Assembly: GCF_963924675.1 (NCBI RefSeq)
Contig: NC_089238.1
Coordinates: 46,146,879 to 46,210,878, forward strand
Origin: Phocoena phocoena
Taxonomy: Eukaryota > Chordata > Mammalia > Artiodactyla > Phocoenidae
Direction: 5' to 3'
Length of the DNA: 64,000 nt
The position numbers and the translations under genes are program-made. This document shows positions 33,768 through 46,359 of the stretch, piece after piece. Each line of letters starts with the position of its first letter. Position 1 is the first letter of the stretch. Below the pieces are notes generated by a model, which ran no database searches, was not told where the DNA came from, and saw only the letters and a list, made by a program, of their open reading frames with translations.

Positions 33768-34112
33768 GACTTCCCTGGTGGCGCAGTGGCTGAGAATCTG
33801 CCTGCCAATGCAGGGGACACGGGTTCGTGCCCTGGTCAGGGAGGATCCCACATGCCGCAGAGCAACTAAGCCCGTGCACCACAATTACTGAGCCTGCGCT
33901 CTAGAGCCTGCAAGCCACAACTACTGAGCCTGTGTGCTGCAACTACTGAAGTCCACGCGCCTAGAGCCCGTGCTCCACAACAAGAGAAGCCGCTGCAATA
34001 AGAATCCCACGCACCGCAATGAAGAGTAGCCCCCGCTCACCACAACTAGAGAAAGCCCACGTGCAGCAACGAAGACCCAACAGAGCCAAAAGATTAAATA
34101 AAATAAATAAAA
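33768..34112 (+). repeat. CHR-type SINE, long form
   Basis: Full-length sense copy inside L1, with duplication aaaacacaccacca / aaaacacaacacca. Forms an inverted pair with 33590-33708 across 60 bp. Confidence 0.9.
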
Positions 34113-35580
34113 ACACAACACCACTTACATTAGCACCCCCAAAATGAAATACTTTGATATAAACCTAACAAAATATGTTGAAGATCTACATGATCAAAAC
34201 TATAAAGCTGTGATGAAAGAAATCAAGGAAGACATAAATAAATCGAGATATTCCATGTTCATGGATAGGAAGACTCAATATTGTTAAGATGTTTGTCCTC
34301 CCTAACTTGAGCTATAGATTCAATGTCATCTCAATCAAAATCCCAGCAAGTTATTTTGTGGACATCTACAAACTGATTCTAAAGTTTATATTGGAGAGGT
34401 AAAAGACCCAGAATGGCCAACACAATACTGAAGAACAAATTTGGAGGACACACACAACCTGACTTCAAGACTTATATAAAGCTACAGTAAACAAGACAGT
34501 GTGGTACTGGCAAAAGAATAGACAAATAGACCCATGGAACAGCACAGAGAGCCCAGAAGTAGACCCACATAAATATAAGTAACTAATCTCTGACAAAGGA
34601 GCAAAGACAATTCAATGGAGAAAGGACAGTCCTTTCAACAAATGGTACTGGAACGAGTGGACACCCACATACCAAAAAAAAAAAAAAAAAATAAGCATAT
34701 GAAAAGATGCTCAACAACATATGTCACTAGGGAATTACATTTAAAACAACAATGAGATAGCACTATACACCTATTACTTTGTGGCTAAAATCCAAGAAAC
34801 TTACACTACTAAATGCTGACAAGAAGTAGAGCAACAGGGACACTCATTGATTGTTGGTGGAAATGCAAAATGGTACAGCCACTTTGGAAGACAGTTTGGT
34901 GGTTTCTTACAAGCTAAACATAGCCTTACCATATGTTATGTCCACATAAAAACCTGCACACATACGTTTATAGCAGCTTTATTAATAATCACCAAAAGCT
35001 GGAAGTAACCAAAATATCCCCTAATAAGTGAATAAACTATAGTACATCCATACAATGGGACATTATTAGGCACTGCAAACAAATGAGCTATCAAGCCACA
35101 AAAAGATATGAAGGAACTGGAAATGCATATTTCTAAGTATAAGAAACCAACCTGGAAAGGCTACATACTGTGTGATTCCAACTGTATGATATTTTGGAAA
35201 AGGCTAAACTACAGAGATGGCAGAAAGATTGGTGGTTGTCAGAGGATGCAGGGAGGGAGGGAGGAATAGGTATAACACAGAGGATTTGTAGGGCAGTGAA
35301 ACTATTCTGACATTGTCACAATTTCATTATACATTTGTCAAAATCCATAAATGTACAACACCAAGAGTGAACCCTAATGTAGACTATGAACTTTAATAAT
35401 GTTTTAATATACTAATAATAATGTATTAATATTGATTCATCAATTGTAACAAACTTACCACACTAATAACACATGTTAATAACAAGGGGCACTGTGTGAC
35501 TGGGGTAGGGTGGCCATATGGACCTCTTTATACTTTCTCCTCAATCTTTCTGTAAATCTATTGATAAACTGTCCTAAAAA
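34113..35580 (+). repeat. L1 ORF2 3' half and 3' UTR remnant
   Basis: Colinear L1 text: 'gatctacatgatcaaaacta', 'agtgtggtactggcaaaaga', 'ggacagtcctttcaacaaat', 'ggaagacagtttggtggttt', ending in an A-rich tract near 35580. An A18 run interrupts it at about 34674-34691. Confidence 0.8.
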
Positions 35581-35589
35581 AAAACCCCA

Positions 35590-36340
35590 CTAATTATTTT
35601 TTAAAAGCTTAAAAATTATAAAATAAAAATTATGTAGTCAATGTTATGGGCTTTGCCAGCAGACAGCCCAGGGTTTAAGTCCCAGATTTTGAACCAGCCT
35701 CAGCTTCCTCCTCTGGGGTTAACAGTCACGCCTTATAGGCTTCCAGGTTCCAGAACTCCATTGCTGCAGCCTGACAGTCAAAAATTATGTTGCCTATGTG
35801 ATTTCCACGGACAGGGAGAAGAGTGGTCTTCTCTTGGCTGGGAGGGGAACCAGGGCAAGTAGGACCAGGAGGCACCCTCTGCAGAGATGTCATCCAAGAA
35901 AGGTTTCCCAGCTGCAGGAAGACACTGGAAAGCACCTGGCCCCAGCCCAGCCTCTGCTGGGCCAGCTGGTCTGCTGGCCTCTGTGCAGAGCTGCTTCACT
36001 GGGGCCTGGGACAGACCCTCCAAAGAGACAAGCAGGAGGGCTACATAGCCTAAGACCCAGTGCAGTGGAGGTGGGAAGGGGCCTGCAGAGCAAGGCGGGC
36101 CAGAAGGATCACCACCCTGCTCTGGTGTACCCCTTCCACTATGGGACCGTGGGAAGCCCCTAATCACCTTCTTCATCCACAAAATAGCACTACCCAGGCC
36201 CACTCCCAGGGTGGCAGTGAGGGTACTAGGAGGGAGGAGGAGAGCAATCTTAAATGTACGACTTCTCCACTAAGCAGCAAGTGGCACTAATATTACTGCT
36301 ATCGGATCAGCTACCAATGCAAAGCCTCCAAGGCAGCAAT
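35590..36340. other. Stretch without recognisable gene
   Basis: GC-moderate. Overlapping ORFs of up to 141 codons on both strands at 35726-36290 show no recognisable domain and are treated as chance ORFs. Confidence 0.35.
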
Positions 36341-36344
36341 GGGG

Positions 36345-36530
36345 AGAAAGAAAGATCTGAGCTTCTGAACATGTGACTTAACCTCTCCAAGCCTCAGTTG
36401 CCTCATCTGTAATATGGGAAAATTGCAGTTCTTCACCTCCTGGGCTCTGTGTGAATTTGGTGAGATAGTGCCCGCATAGAGCTTAGCACCCTACCTGGCA
36501 CGGAGATGTCTTTAAATGGTAGCTCCCTGC
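36345..36530 (+). repeat. MIR element
   Basis: 'gtgacttaacctctccaagc', 'ctcagttgcctcatctgtaa', 'gcttagcaccctacctggca'. Confidence 0.75.
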
Positions 36531-37117
36531 ATCTTCATAAGGTATGAATGGCATCCCCACTAACTGGGTCACTCTGGCTCAATCACCGTCCCTGCCAGGG
36601 CTTCCTCTGTAATTCGAAAGACAGAGGAGGCCACCGTATTGCCACCATTAAGGACAGCATTTATTGACTTGCGGGTGCTAGCCTGGGAACTTGGACAAAT
36701 TGAATCATGTGGACAAGGCCTTGGCACCCAGAGAGCTGGGCTGGAAACAAGACAGTTGCAAAAAAGGCAGAATGAACTCAACAGCTATGGGAAAGACTTG
36801 GAGCCCTGAAGAGAGTTGTCAAGTAGGGTCCTGTTAAACAGAAGAAGGGGGACATTGAGTGACAAGGAGCCTGGCTCCCAATAAGGCCAGTGTTGTCTGC
36901 AGTGTTATCCTTGAACCCTGGAGACCCAAGCAGGTGGGGTCTGGCACCGCAGAGAAACCCGTCAGAGTGAGGGGGGCACCGAGGACTCACAGGGCAGGTG
37001 GCACCTGCTAAATCCCTACCTGTGAGAGTGTCAGGACCCAGGAACTATCAGTCAGGGGCAGGGTGGCAGGGAGTAGGCAGCTTGCGGAGGCAGATTTGGA
37101 GACTTCCACCCAACAGA

Positions 37118-37345
37118 GAGGGCTAGCACCAGACCGCCTGGTTTCAAATTCCAGCTCACTGCCTACTGGCTGACCTTGGGCAGGAGATTTAACCCCTGGG
37201 CCTCAGTTCCCAGGAGTAAAATGAGGATGACTGTAGCACCCACCATACAGGGTTGTGGTGAGGATCTGAGATCAAGCCGGTTTAGCATTTAACAGTGTGT
37301 ACCCAGAATAAGTGGCAGCAACTATAATTACTGTTGTTTAGGGGA
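37118..37345 (+). repeat. MIR element, near full length
   Basis: 'tggtttcaaattccagctca', 'ttgggcaggagatttaaccc', 'cagggttgtggtgaggatct', 'agtggcagcaactataatta'. Confidence 0.8.
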
Positions 37346-37964
37346 AGGCTGGCAGCAAGCCTTCTCACCTGTCTGCCCCCTCCCTCTTACTTGGGTCCCA
37401 CCTTTACACAGGCCTGTTACATATAACTTTGCCGACTGGATCACATTAGAGAGGCGCAGAGCCTAGGAAACCCTCTGACTCCACCCCTACTCCATGCAGG
37501 AGTCTCCTCTACAGCTTGCCCAGCCTCTCCTCACATGCCTCCTCTAGTGGGGAGCTCACCACTCCATGAGGTAGCCTGTTCCACATTTGGCCAGCTCTGG
37601 TCACAAGTCCTCTAGGCGGAGCTAAAATCTCCTCCCTGCAAACTGCCCCTTAGTGGAAGTGATTTTTTGCCAGGGACTTTCCGATGTCTGGAATCTACCC
37701 ATCCCACAAATGCTAGGAACCCTCTGAGCAGGGCCTGTCATTCCTCCAGGAAGTCTCCCCTGATGAGAGACTTCAACCCCATCCCGAGCATCTCATGCAG
37801 AATGGCGCAACTGCTCCCCACAGGGATACACAAATCTCCTCCAATGCCTGGGTCCATGAGGCAAAAAAGTCTTGGATGTTCCCAGATCTGACATTAATAA
37901 TAATTCACATTCACTTGTCTCACTCAACTCTTACAAAACCCCTGTGAGGCATATACTACTTTCT

Positions 37965-38735
37965 CCCCCAAGTTTTAAAATTGTACTGATATACATATAA
38001 CATAAAATCTTAACCATTTCTAAGTGTACATGTCAGTGGTATTAAGTACATTTACATTGTTGCAACCATCACCACCATCTATCTCCAGAAATATTTTCAT
38101 CTTGCGAAACTGAAACTCTAAATCCATTGAACAATAACTCCCCCATTCCCTCCTCCCCCCGGCTCCCGGCAACCACCATTCTACTTTCCATTTCTACAAT
38201 CTGACTACTTTTAGGTACCATACATAAGTGGGATCATACAGAATTTGTCTTTCTGTGTCTGGCTTATTTTGCCTAGCATAACGTCCTCAAGATTCATCTG
38301 TCATAGCATGCATCGGAATTTCCTTCCTAAGTCTGAATAATATTCCAGAGTGTGTGTGTGTGTGTGTATATACATACACATATACATATTGTTTATCCAT
38401 TCATCTGTCACTGGACACTTTAGTTGCTTCTACCCTTCTGCCTATTGCAAATAATGCTGCTACAAACATGGGTGTACTAATATCTCTTTGAGACCCCACT
38501 TTTAATTCTTTTGGGTGTACACCCAGAAGTGGGACTGCTGGGTCATATGGTAGTTCTAGTTTTAATTTCTTTAGGAATTGCCAAACTGTTTTCCACAGTA
38601 TCATGGAAATGGATTGTACCATTTTACAATCCCACCAACAGTGCACAAGAGTTCCAATTTCTCAATATCCCAGCCAATGCTTGTTATTTTGTTTTCTTTC
38701 TACATAGCAGCCATCCTAATAGGTATGAGAGGGTA
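37965..38735 (-). repeat. L1 3' part, antisense
   Basis: 'aaaatcttaaccatttctaa', 'cccggcaaccaccattctac', a (GT)n/(TA)n expansion at about 38348-38390, then 'ggactgctgggtcatatggt' and 'ttttacaatcccaccaacag'. Confidence 0.8.
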
Positions 38736-38739
38736 CAGG

Positions 38740-38870
38740 GAGAGCCTATGCTTACTCCTATTTTACAGCTGAGGAAAGTGAGACTGGAGAGGTGCCCTGA
38801 CTTGCCCAAGGTCTCACAGGCAGCATGTGGCAGAGCTTGGATTCAAGTTCAGGCTGTCTAAGCCTGTCCA
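38740..38870 (-). repeat. MIR element, antisense
   Basis: 'ctattttacagctgaggaaa', 'acttgcccaaggtctcacag', 'agcttggattcaagttcagg'. Confidence 0.75.
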
Positions 38871-39344
38871 GTGCTCTCAACAGCTCCCATCCCTGCAAAT
38901 CCCTGCAGTCCAACTGATCAGTGACCACTCTGGAGCCTCCAACATCCTCTGAGCTCCATCCAGGGAGCCCTGGCCAGGGAGGAGGTGTTGACCTTGGACA
39001 TACCCCCACCCTGCCCCAGAGTGCTAAACTAACCCCAGCCCCTGGATCGTTTCAGCAAAGGCCTTACCCTGCATGGCCTGCAGAGATGACAGCCTGGAGG
39101 CATCCTCTAGTTGGTCCCTGCTCTCAGGGCAGGAGCGGGGAAGGGGCTGGGGGCTCGCTCCACAGCTGCCTGACGGGCTGGTAGCTGCTTGGATTATCTT
39201 GCACGAAAGCAGGGACAGCCCTGGCAGCGCAGAGCAGCCCACAGACTCTTGAATCCGGTGAGACCGGGGCTCGGCAGAGGCTGGAGCGCAGGGTAGGGCC
39301 TCTCGGGAGACGAGGCAGGGCACACGAGGTGACAGCAACCTATG

Positions 39345-39515
39345 CAGGGTTGAGTGTGTCCTCTGCACTGCCTCATCACGCCTGAGTGACTGTGGGAAGC
39401 TAGCAGTCCTCCCTGCACCTGTTTCTTCATCCGTAAAACGGGGGAGACTAAGTCAAACCTACCAAGGAGCTGTGGACATTAAATGAGCACCAGACACACA
39501 CTGCCTGGCTGAAGA
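39345..39515 (+). repeat. MIR element
   Basis: 'ctgtttcttcatccgtaaaa' followed by 'gacattaaatgagcaccaga'. Confidence 0.55.
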
Positions 39516-39909
39516 GTGGGCACCGACAGTGCTGGCCACCACTGCCTCCTCCCAGGCCCATGTGATCTTCCACCTACCCCACACTTGTCCCACCTCTATC
39601 CCACACTGCTCTGCCCCTCACCATTGATGGGCTGGCAGAGCCTTGAGATTAAGCGTCCAGTCCCCCAGGTGACTGTGAGGACTAATACATTTGAATGTGT
39701 TAGTTCTGGTCTGATTCCTAGAAAGACAAATAAACACCGTAACAGTAATTCCTTCAGGTAAACAAAGACATGGTGACAACGATGTTTGTGAATGCATTAT
39801 TTCTAACAGTGATAACTTGGTAGCACCTGAACTTCTTCCATAGGAACTAGCTGAATTACCATCCGACCATGCAATGGGATAGTACGTGGCCACTATAAAC
39901 AATGATGGA

Positions 39910-40239
39910 GGGCTTCCCCAGTGGCGCAGTGGTTGAGAATCCGCCTGCCAATGCAGGGGACACGGGTTCGATCCCTGGCCCGGGAAGATCCCACATGCCG
40001 CGGAGCACCTAAGCTCGTGCGCCACAACTACTGAGCCTGTGCTCTAGAGCCCGTGAGCCACAACTACTGAGCCCGCCTGCCGCAACTACTGAAGCCCACA
40101 CGCCTAAAGCCCGTGCTCCAAAATGAGGGAAGCCACTGCAATAAGCAGCCCGTGCACTGCAATGAAGAGTGGCCTCCACTCGCCGCAACTAGAGAAAGCC
40201 CGCATGCAGCAACGAAGACCCAACACAGCCATAAATAAA

Positions 40240-40280
<41 letters not shown>

Positions 40281-40294
40281 TTAAAAAGAAAAGA
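39910..40294 (+). repeat. CHR-type SINE, long form, with (AAGT)n tail
   Basis: Sense copy whose A-rich tail expanded into a clean AAGT microsatellite of about ten units (40238-40278). Confidence 0.9.
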
Positions 40295-40632
40295 ATCTGC
40301 CTGCCAATGCAGGAGACATAGGTTCGAGCTCTGGTCCAGGAAGATCCCACATGCCGCGGAGCAACTAAGCCCGTGCGCCACAACTACTGAGCCTGCACTC
40401 TAGAGCCTGCAAGCAACAACTACTGAGCCCACGTGCCACAACTACTGAAGCCCACGCACCTAGAGCCCATGCTCCACAACAAAGAGAAGCCACCGCAATG
40501 GGAAGCCCGCACACTCCAATGAAGAGTAGCCCCCACTTGCCACAACTAGAGAAAGCCCACGTGCAGCAACAAAGACCCAACACAGCCAAAAAAATAAAAT
40601 AAATTAAAAAATAGTAAAAAAAAAAAAAAAAA
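40295..40632 (+). repeat. Second CHR-type SINE lacking its head
   Basis: Begins at 'aagaatctgcctgccaatgc'; the first roughly 25 bases of the family are missing. It follows the preceding copy directly in the same orientation and ends in an A-rich tail. Confidence 0.85.
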
Positions 40633-40989
40633 GTCAAGTATAGATGATCCCATAGGACATAGAGCTGTGTGCGTGTATACTTACAGACCTCTGCTCCTCC
40701 AAGTATGGTTTCCTGATCAATAGCAGTAGAATCACTTAGCTTGTGGAGTCTTGGGCCCACCCCAGGCCTTTGTAATGAGAATGTAACAAAATCCTCAGGT
40801 GATTCATGTGCAGGTTACAGTTTGAGGAGTGATGAAGTAAGGCACTGTCTGGAGAGTTGCCCAGTAAAATATTATTAGGGAGTGGTTCCCTTTGGGGAGT
40901 GGGATTGAGATTTTCTCTTCTTCTTGTGCTTTTCTGAATTGTTGGTATTTTTTATAATAAGCACATATCATAAAAACAATAAAGCTATT

Positions 40990-42110
40990 AAATGCTTACA
41001 CAGACTTAAGATCCAAAACTATAAAACTCCTAGAAGAAAACAAACGTAAAAAGCTTCATGACATTGGATTTGCAATGACTGCATAGATATGATATCAAAA
41101 GCACAGGCAACAAAAGCAAAACTAGACAAATGGCACTACATCAAAACTGAAAACTTTTGTGCATTAAAGGACACAGCAACACAGTGAAAAGGCAACCTAT
41201 GGAATGGAAGAAAGTATTTGCAAATATGATATGGAGTTAATATCCAGAATATATAATGAACTCCTACAACTCACAACAAAAAAATCAAATAAGCTGATTA
41301 AAAAATGGCAAAGGACTTGAGTAGATATTTTTTCAAAGAAGACATACAAATGGTCAACAGCTAAATGAGAAGATGCTCACCATCACTAATCTCCAGAAAA
41401 ACACAAATAAAAACCACAGTGATATCACCTCACACCCATTAAGATGACCACTACCAAAAACCCAGATAATAAAAAGTGTTGGCGATGATATGGAGACACT
41501 GGAACACTTGTGCACTTGTGGTAGGGTTGTAAAATGCTGCAAGTGCCATGAAAAATAGTATGGAAGTTCCTAAAAGTTAAAAACAGAATTACCATACGAT
41601 CCAGCAATTCCATTTCCAGGTATATACCTCAAAGAATTGAAAGCAGGGTCTTAAAGAGATATTTGTATACCCATGTTCATAGCAGCACTAGTCACAACAG
41701 CTAAAACATGGAACAACCCTAGTGTCCATTGACAGATAAATGGATAACAAAACGTGGTATATATACAAGGGAATATTATTCAGCCTTAAAAAGGAAATTC
41801 TGATGCATGCTACAACACAGATAAGCCTTGAGGACATTATGCTAAGCGAAATAAGCCAGATACAGAAAGACAATACTCTATGATTCCACTTATGTGAGGT
41901 ACCTAAGACTAGTCAAATTCATAGAAACAGAAAGTATAACAGTGGTTGCCAGGGACTGTCTGGCGGGAGAAAGGGGGAGTTTTCGTTTAATGGGCACAGT
42001 TTCAGTTTTACAGTATGAAAAAGTTGTGGAGATCTGTTTTGTAACCATGTAAATGTACTTTAATACCTTTGAACTATACACTAAAAAATGATTAAGATGG
42101 TTAAAAAGTG
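40990..42110 (+). repeat. L1 ORF2 3' part and 3' UTR
   Basis: 'aactataaaactcctagaag', 'gtgcattaaaggacacagca', 'gatgctcaccatcactaatc', 'ggaacaaccctagtgtccat', ending 'ttgaactatacactaaaaaa'. Confidence 0.8.
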
Positions 42111-42114
42111 CATA

Positions 42115-43489
42115 TGAAGAGATGTTAATGATTTGAGAAAGTAGGAAGACAAAGAAGCAGGGAGGTTCTAGCTCTTGGGAAAGAGGGAAAGGCAGATGTG
42201 GCAGCTGGGAAGGGAAGATTGAGGAGACCTGTGGGTGATAGATAAATTCAGAAGTGGGAGCTTGGATGTGGTAAGAGTCCTGGGCCAGAATGTGGACATT
42301 CTCATGCTACGACAGATAACAGGCACCCAGAAAGCTTGAAGAGCAGGGCCTGACCTTTCTGAATAGCTGCCCACATGGCAAGTCCACATCTCTTTGGCCT
42401 TTCACATTCTTCACCTTGACCTCAACGTTGCTAACTGTAGCCACATCCCCACTCATCCACCTCTTCATCACCTGAGATCGACCCAAGGGGGAAGTTCTGG
42501 CTGGTCCTCCAGGCGTTGGCTATTGAGCCCTTCCTGGCTGAGATGCACAGACAGAACACTCCCAGCATCCCCTGGGAAGTTTGGGAGGTACGTTCCCAGG
42601 ATGTCCACAGCCCTGTTCCAGGGCACACCATCCCCCAGTTGTGGAACAGGGCCCTCAGGCAAGCGTGCAGGAGAGTCAGAGCCCAGAAGCCCCCTGGGAT
42701 TGTCACAGGGCTAGAGGCCACAGTTCTCGGACTTCCATGGAGCCTCTCAGGGTCAAGGGGTCAGTCCACTTCAGACAAGATGCCTCTTCCTCCCAAGGCC
42801 AAGGCTGGGTCATGGACAGCCACCATGGACAGTGTTGCAGGGGTGGGGGGATAGGATGAATGCAGTCTCCAGAGACATTTTGCAGACCTCCAAAAGGCAA
42901 GAGCTGTAAGAAACCTGACTGCCCTGAACTCTCAGCTGAGGCAGGAGAGGAGACCCTGGGTCTGATCATAGAAGATCTGGGACCAGAACCCCAGAACCCT
43001 GGGCCCCAACTTGCAGGCCAGGCTTCTCCAGGCCAAGTCTGTTTTGAGAATCCCACTCTCTGCAATGATTTATCTTGGGTACCATCAAAGCCCCTGAAAT
43101 GGGGTGGAAGGCTGGGGGCATTCCAGGCCTCGAACATCATCCTCTACCCCCAAAGCTGTCAGAACAGGCATCCCCAAAGCCACTTAAATCCCCATATACT
43201 TGAGACGAAGTCCAAATTCTCACCTGACTTTCAGGGTTCTTCAGAATTTGGTCCCCACCACTTCCTCTAATCTCCCTTTGCAGCCCTCCTGAACTTCCCC
43301 CCCTTTCCCAAATGCCATTGGGCTTTAGCACTTGCTACTCTCGCTTCCTCCCCATCTCTGCCTAACAGATTGTTCTTCCTTCTTAAGGAGGGGGCTGTCC
43401 TGAAGTGCCCAGGCAGCTGCAGTCAGTCTCCTCTGTCCCTTGGGATGGGCTGTACACCTGTACCAAGAGCAGGGAGCCTGTGTTATATA
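42115..43489. other. Stretch without recognisable gene
   Basis: No repeat recognised with confidence. ORFs on both strands at 42394-43270 (up to 145 codons) lack domains or convincing splice context. Confidence 0.35.
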
Positions 43490-43544
43490 TTGGGTTGGCT
43501 AAGTTCGTATGGAAAAACCCGAACAAACTTTTTGGCCAACCCAA
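43490..43544. mobile_element. Mini mariner element (internally deleted, hairpin-forming)
   Basis: 55-bp element between TA dinucleotides (43488-43489, 43545-43546). Ends are ttgggttggc and its complement gccaacccaa, inside a longer inverted repeat (...aagttcg / cgaacaaactttttgg...). This is a mariner of the artiodactyl 'TTGGGTTGGCCAAAAAGTTCG' type with nearly all internal sequence lost. Confidence 0.8.
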
Positions 43545-43694
43545 TATCTCTCCCTAGCTTCCAGCACCATGACCAGCCAGCCCGATAAATGTTTATTGAC
43601 TGAGGCAATGAAACATGAGTTTTCTGCCTGTCTTTTGTGGCTAATTCTGGTACTTTCTCAAAGGCTCTGGAACATGGCCTTGACCTTCCACAGT

Positions 43695-43830
43695 AATGGG
43701 CCCCTAAGTGCCAGCTGCTTTACCTATATTATCTCATGTAATTCTATGGCACAGGTATTAACATTCCCATTTTACTGCTGGGAATTTGTGCAGCCAGGTT
43801 AGAACCCAGCCTATGCGTATTCCATTGTGC
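43695..43830 (-). repeat. MIR element, antisense
   Basis: 'tattatctcatgtaattcta', 'attcccattttactgctggg', 'gccaggttagaacccagcct'. Confidence 0.6.
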
Positions 43831-44229
43831 CTCCATGTGGCCTCCCAGCAAACTACCAGAGTGGGGAACAAAAGGTGTGTCCACAGACTTCCAAGGAATT
43901 CTCCACTCTGTCCAGTGATCCCTTAAACCTGCCCTTTGAGGAAGGTGGCTAAGAGATGGGACTGGTGGCATCGAGATCTGATGGCAGGTGGCTGAGTCTG
44001 GGGGACCTTTGGAAAGAGGCTGATCTAAACTGCAAGTTCCCTGATGCCCAGTTCTCCAGCCTTAGCACAGATAGGGGCCCAAGTTTAAAAAAAAAAAAAA
44101 AGAAACAAATAACCTCTAACAGCTGGCTGAATTAGAAGAGGGGAAGGGGTCAAAAAATGCACTTCAGATGACTCTCAACTCTACCCAGCTTCTAAAATCG
44201 GCCAGAGAAAGCCCCAGGTTCGAAACAGC

Positions 44230-44440
44230 CTTCCAGGGGTGCTTATTAAGCACCAATGTTGTTTTACAAATACTATCTCTGCCTTTCCTATACCCCTAAG
44301 GAGTTTTATAATCTGTATTTTACATGTGAACTAATTGAAGTCATTAGGTGAGAGTTCAAGGTCAGGCAGCTACGCATACAAACCCAGGCTAGCCTGCCTT
44401 CAAAGGCCAAGTCTCAACCACTGCGCTAGACTGCCTCCAT
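44230..44440 (-). repeat. MIR element, antisense
   Basis: 'ataatctgtattttacatgt', 'caaggtcaggcagctacgca', 'gtctcaaccactgcgctaga'. Confidence 0.55.
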
Positions 44441-44444
44441 CCCA

Positions 44445-45865
44445 CTTCCTGAAAAATCCAGAGAAAACAAGTTACCCACCCACTCCCTCATGCCATCATG
44501 GTCCTGAAGTATTATGAGTGAGCTCATAATACCATGTGTAACATGAGCTGAGCTACATAAATGTTCTTGGGTTTACCTCAAGTATTTATTCTGGATGGAG
44601 AATAAAATCCAAGGAGAGATTAAAAAAAGAAATCTAAAAGACAAAGTTATTTCCACAGAGTTGTACATAAAAGTCAAATTATTAATTGCAAAACACCTGG
44701 AAGCAATCTAATTTCACAATTTAGGGACAAAGGCTGCATATCCTGGAATGGGCTTGTTAACGTGGCAGATACCACATGGACTTTAAAAATCACAGTTAGT
44801 TGGTTTATATGCATTTATTAGAATAAATGCAAAGTGTAAAAGCAGAACACTTCATTTTAATTTCAGAATACCAACTGAATGAGGAAGGCTCATGTATGCC
44901 ATTCTTGTTCCTTTCCATTAAAGAATTTTAAATAAATTTTTGATAGGTAATTCATGTACATAATTCATGCACATAGTACATTAAGGTCTAAGGAACTAAA
45001 GCAATATCCAGTGGAACAGCCCCCAGTAACCCATGACAGCCATTTAAGAAAGTGGGTTTGTTGAATTACAAAACTCAGAAGGGAACGCAGAGAGAAGCAA
45101 CTTGCTTTATGGTTATTTGGATGTTTTTTTCCTACAAGGCTGATGAAAGCAAAGGTTTAAAAAAGAAACCCAGAGCAGAGAATTCACACCACTTTTCTGA
45201 CACATATTTAAGAGCTTCTTTCTGGGGCTGTGTTTTTCAAGTCTAGCTCAAATCCCTCTTGCTATGATCTGTGAAGGAAGGAAGCAGCTAAGTTGGGGTG
45301 GTCAAGTCAGGCAAAGAAAACCATGTGAGAGAAAATCGACCCCTTTCTTACCTGTTCACATACCAGGATGCAGTTTTCTAGGGCTTGGAACAGGTACCTA
45401 GGAGCTGGGAGCAGTGGGTGCCAGGTGGGAAAAGCTGTGGCTTCCCCCAGCCCACAATCCAGGCTTCCCGACTGATGGGAAGGGCGGGGAAAGCAGGCCA
45501 CAGCAGACTCAGAAACTGGAGCCAGCAAGGGCGGGGCAGGGCCACGTGGCCCCAGCCTGCCTTGGAGAATGGAGTAGGAGGGGGCCACAAACCCAGACGA
45601 TCAGACCGGAACTCTTCCGACCAAGTGCGCCTGGCAAGTTAACAGTGGCAAGTTAATGGTGGGAGTCCGCAGAACCAAGTATTGGCTCCCAGGCAGGCTA
45701 GGTCGTTTTAAGGGGTTACCCCAGCTCCTCTCCAGAACACGTTTACTCTAACAAAAACCCTTCTACAAAACTTAATAAAACTGGGTGATGTGGTAGTGAC
45801 TGGAGTGCATGTGTACATAGGGGGACAAACATTAGATGGAGAAAAGGCCTTTGATAAATATCATC
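44445..45865. other. Stretch without recognisable gene
   Basis: AT-rich to 45250, then moderately GC-rich (45400-45650) with two GGGCGGGG boxes and few CpG. No exon recognised. Confidence 0.3.
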
Positions 45866-45869
45866 AGTG

Positions 45870-45962
45870 TTGAGGACCAGTCAATTACCCAGTCTACAGA
45901 TGGAGACATGAGCCCAGAGAGATTAAGTATCTAACCCAAGATCACACAGCCAGAGGGCTTCC
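45870..45962 (-). repeat. MIR fragment, antisense
   Basis: 'cagtctacagatggagacat', 'aacccaagatcacacagcca'. Confidence 0.6.
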
Positions 45963-46231
45963 TTCCTTACATGACTTGGCCTGTCCTGGTGTAATATGTG
46001 ATCTGGCACAGCACTTGTGGGAGTTCCTGATGACATGAAAGAGAGATCCTTTGCTCAACCCGATCTCCAAGGACAAGGGACACTCTCACTTTGCCTGCGT
46101 CAGAGAGCTGAGAATGGTTCTGCTAGCACAGTTCTGTGGGAACTTAAGGGGGAACTCCATCTCTAACAAGCTCCCTGATGTACTTAGACTATATTTGGAA
46201 TATTTAGGGGTGGGCCAATTCCCCAAGGGAC

Positions 46232-46357
46232 CTTTTTTTTTTTTTTTTCAGCCGCACTGCATGGCTTGCAGGATCTTAGTTCCCTGACCAGGGCCTGAAC
46301 CCGGGCCACGACAGTGAAAGCACCGAGTCCTAACCACTGGACAGCCAGGCAATTCCC
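46232..46357 (-). repeat. CHR-type SINE, short form
   Basis: Antisense, T18 start and 'ggacagccaggcaattccc' end, with an imperfect caaggga.cc duplication. Confidence 0.85.
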
Positions 46358-46359
46358 TC

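Larger units (their letters stand above)
39700..40985 (+). repeat. Old L1/HAL1-like fragment carrying two SINEs
   Basis: LINE-like text before the SINEs ('gtttgtgaatgcattatttc', 'gcaatgggatagtacgtggc') and an old 3' end after them ('ggtattttttataataagca'). Confidence 0.45.
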
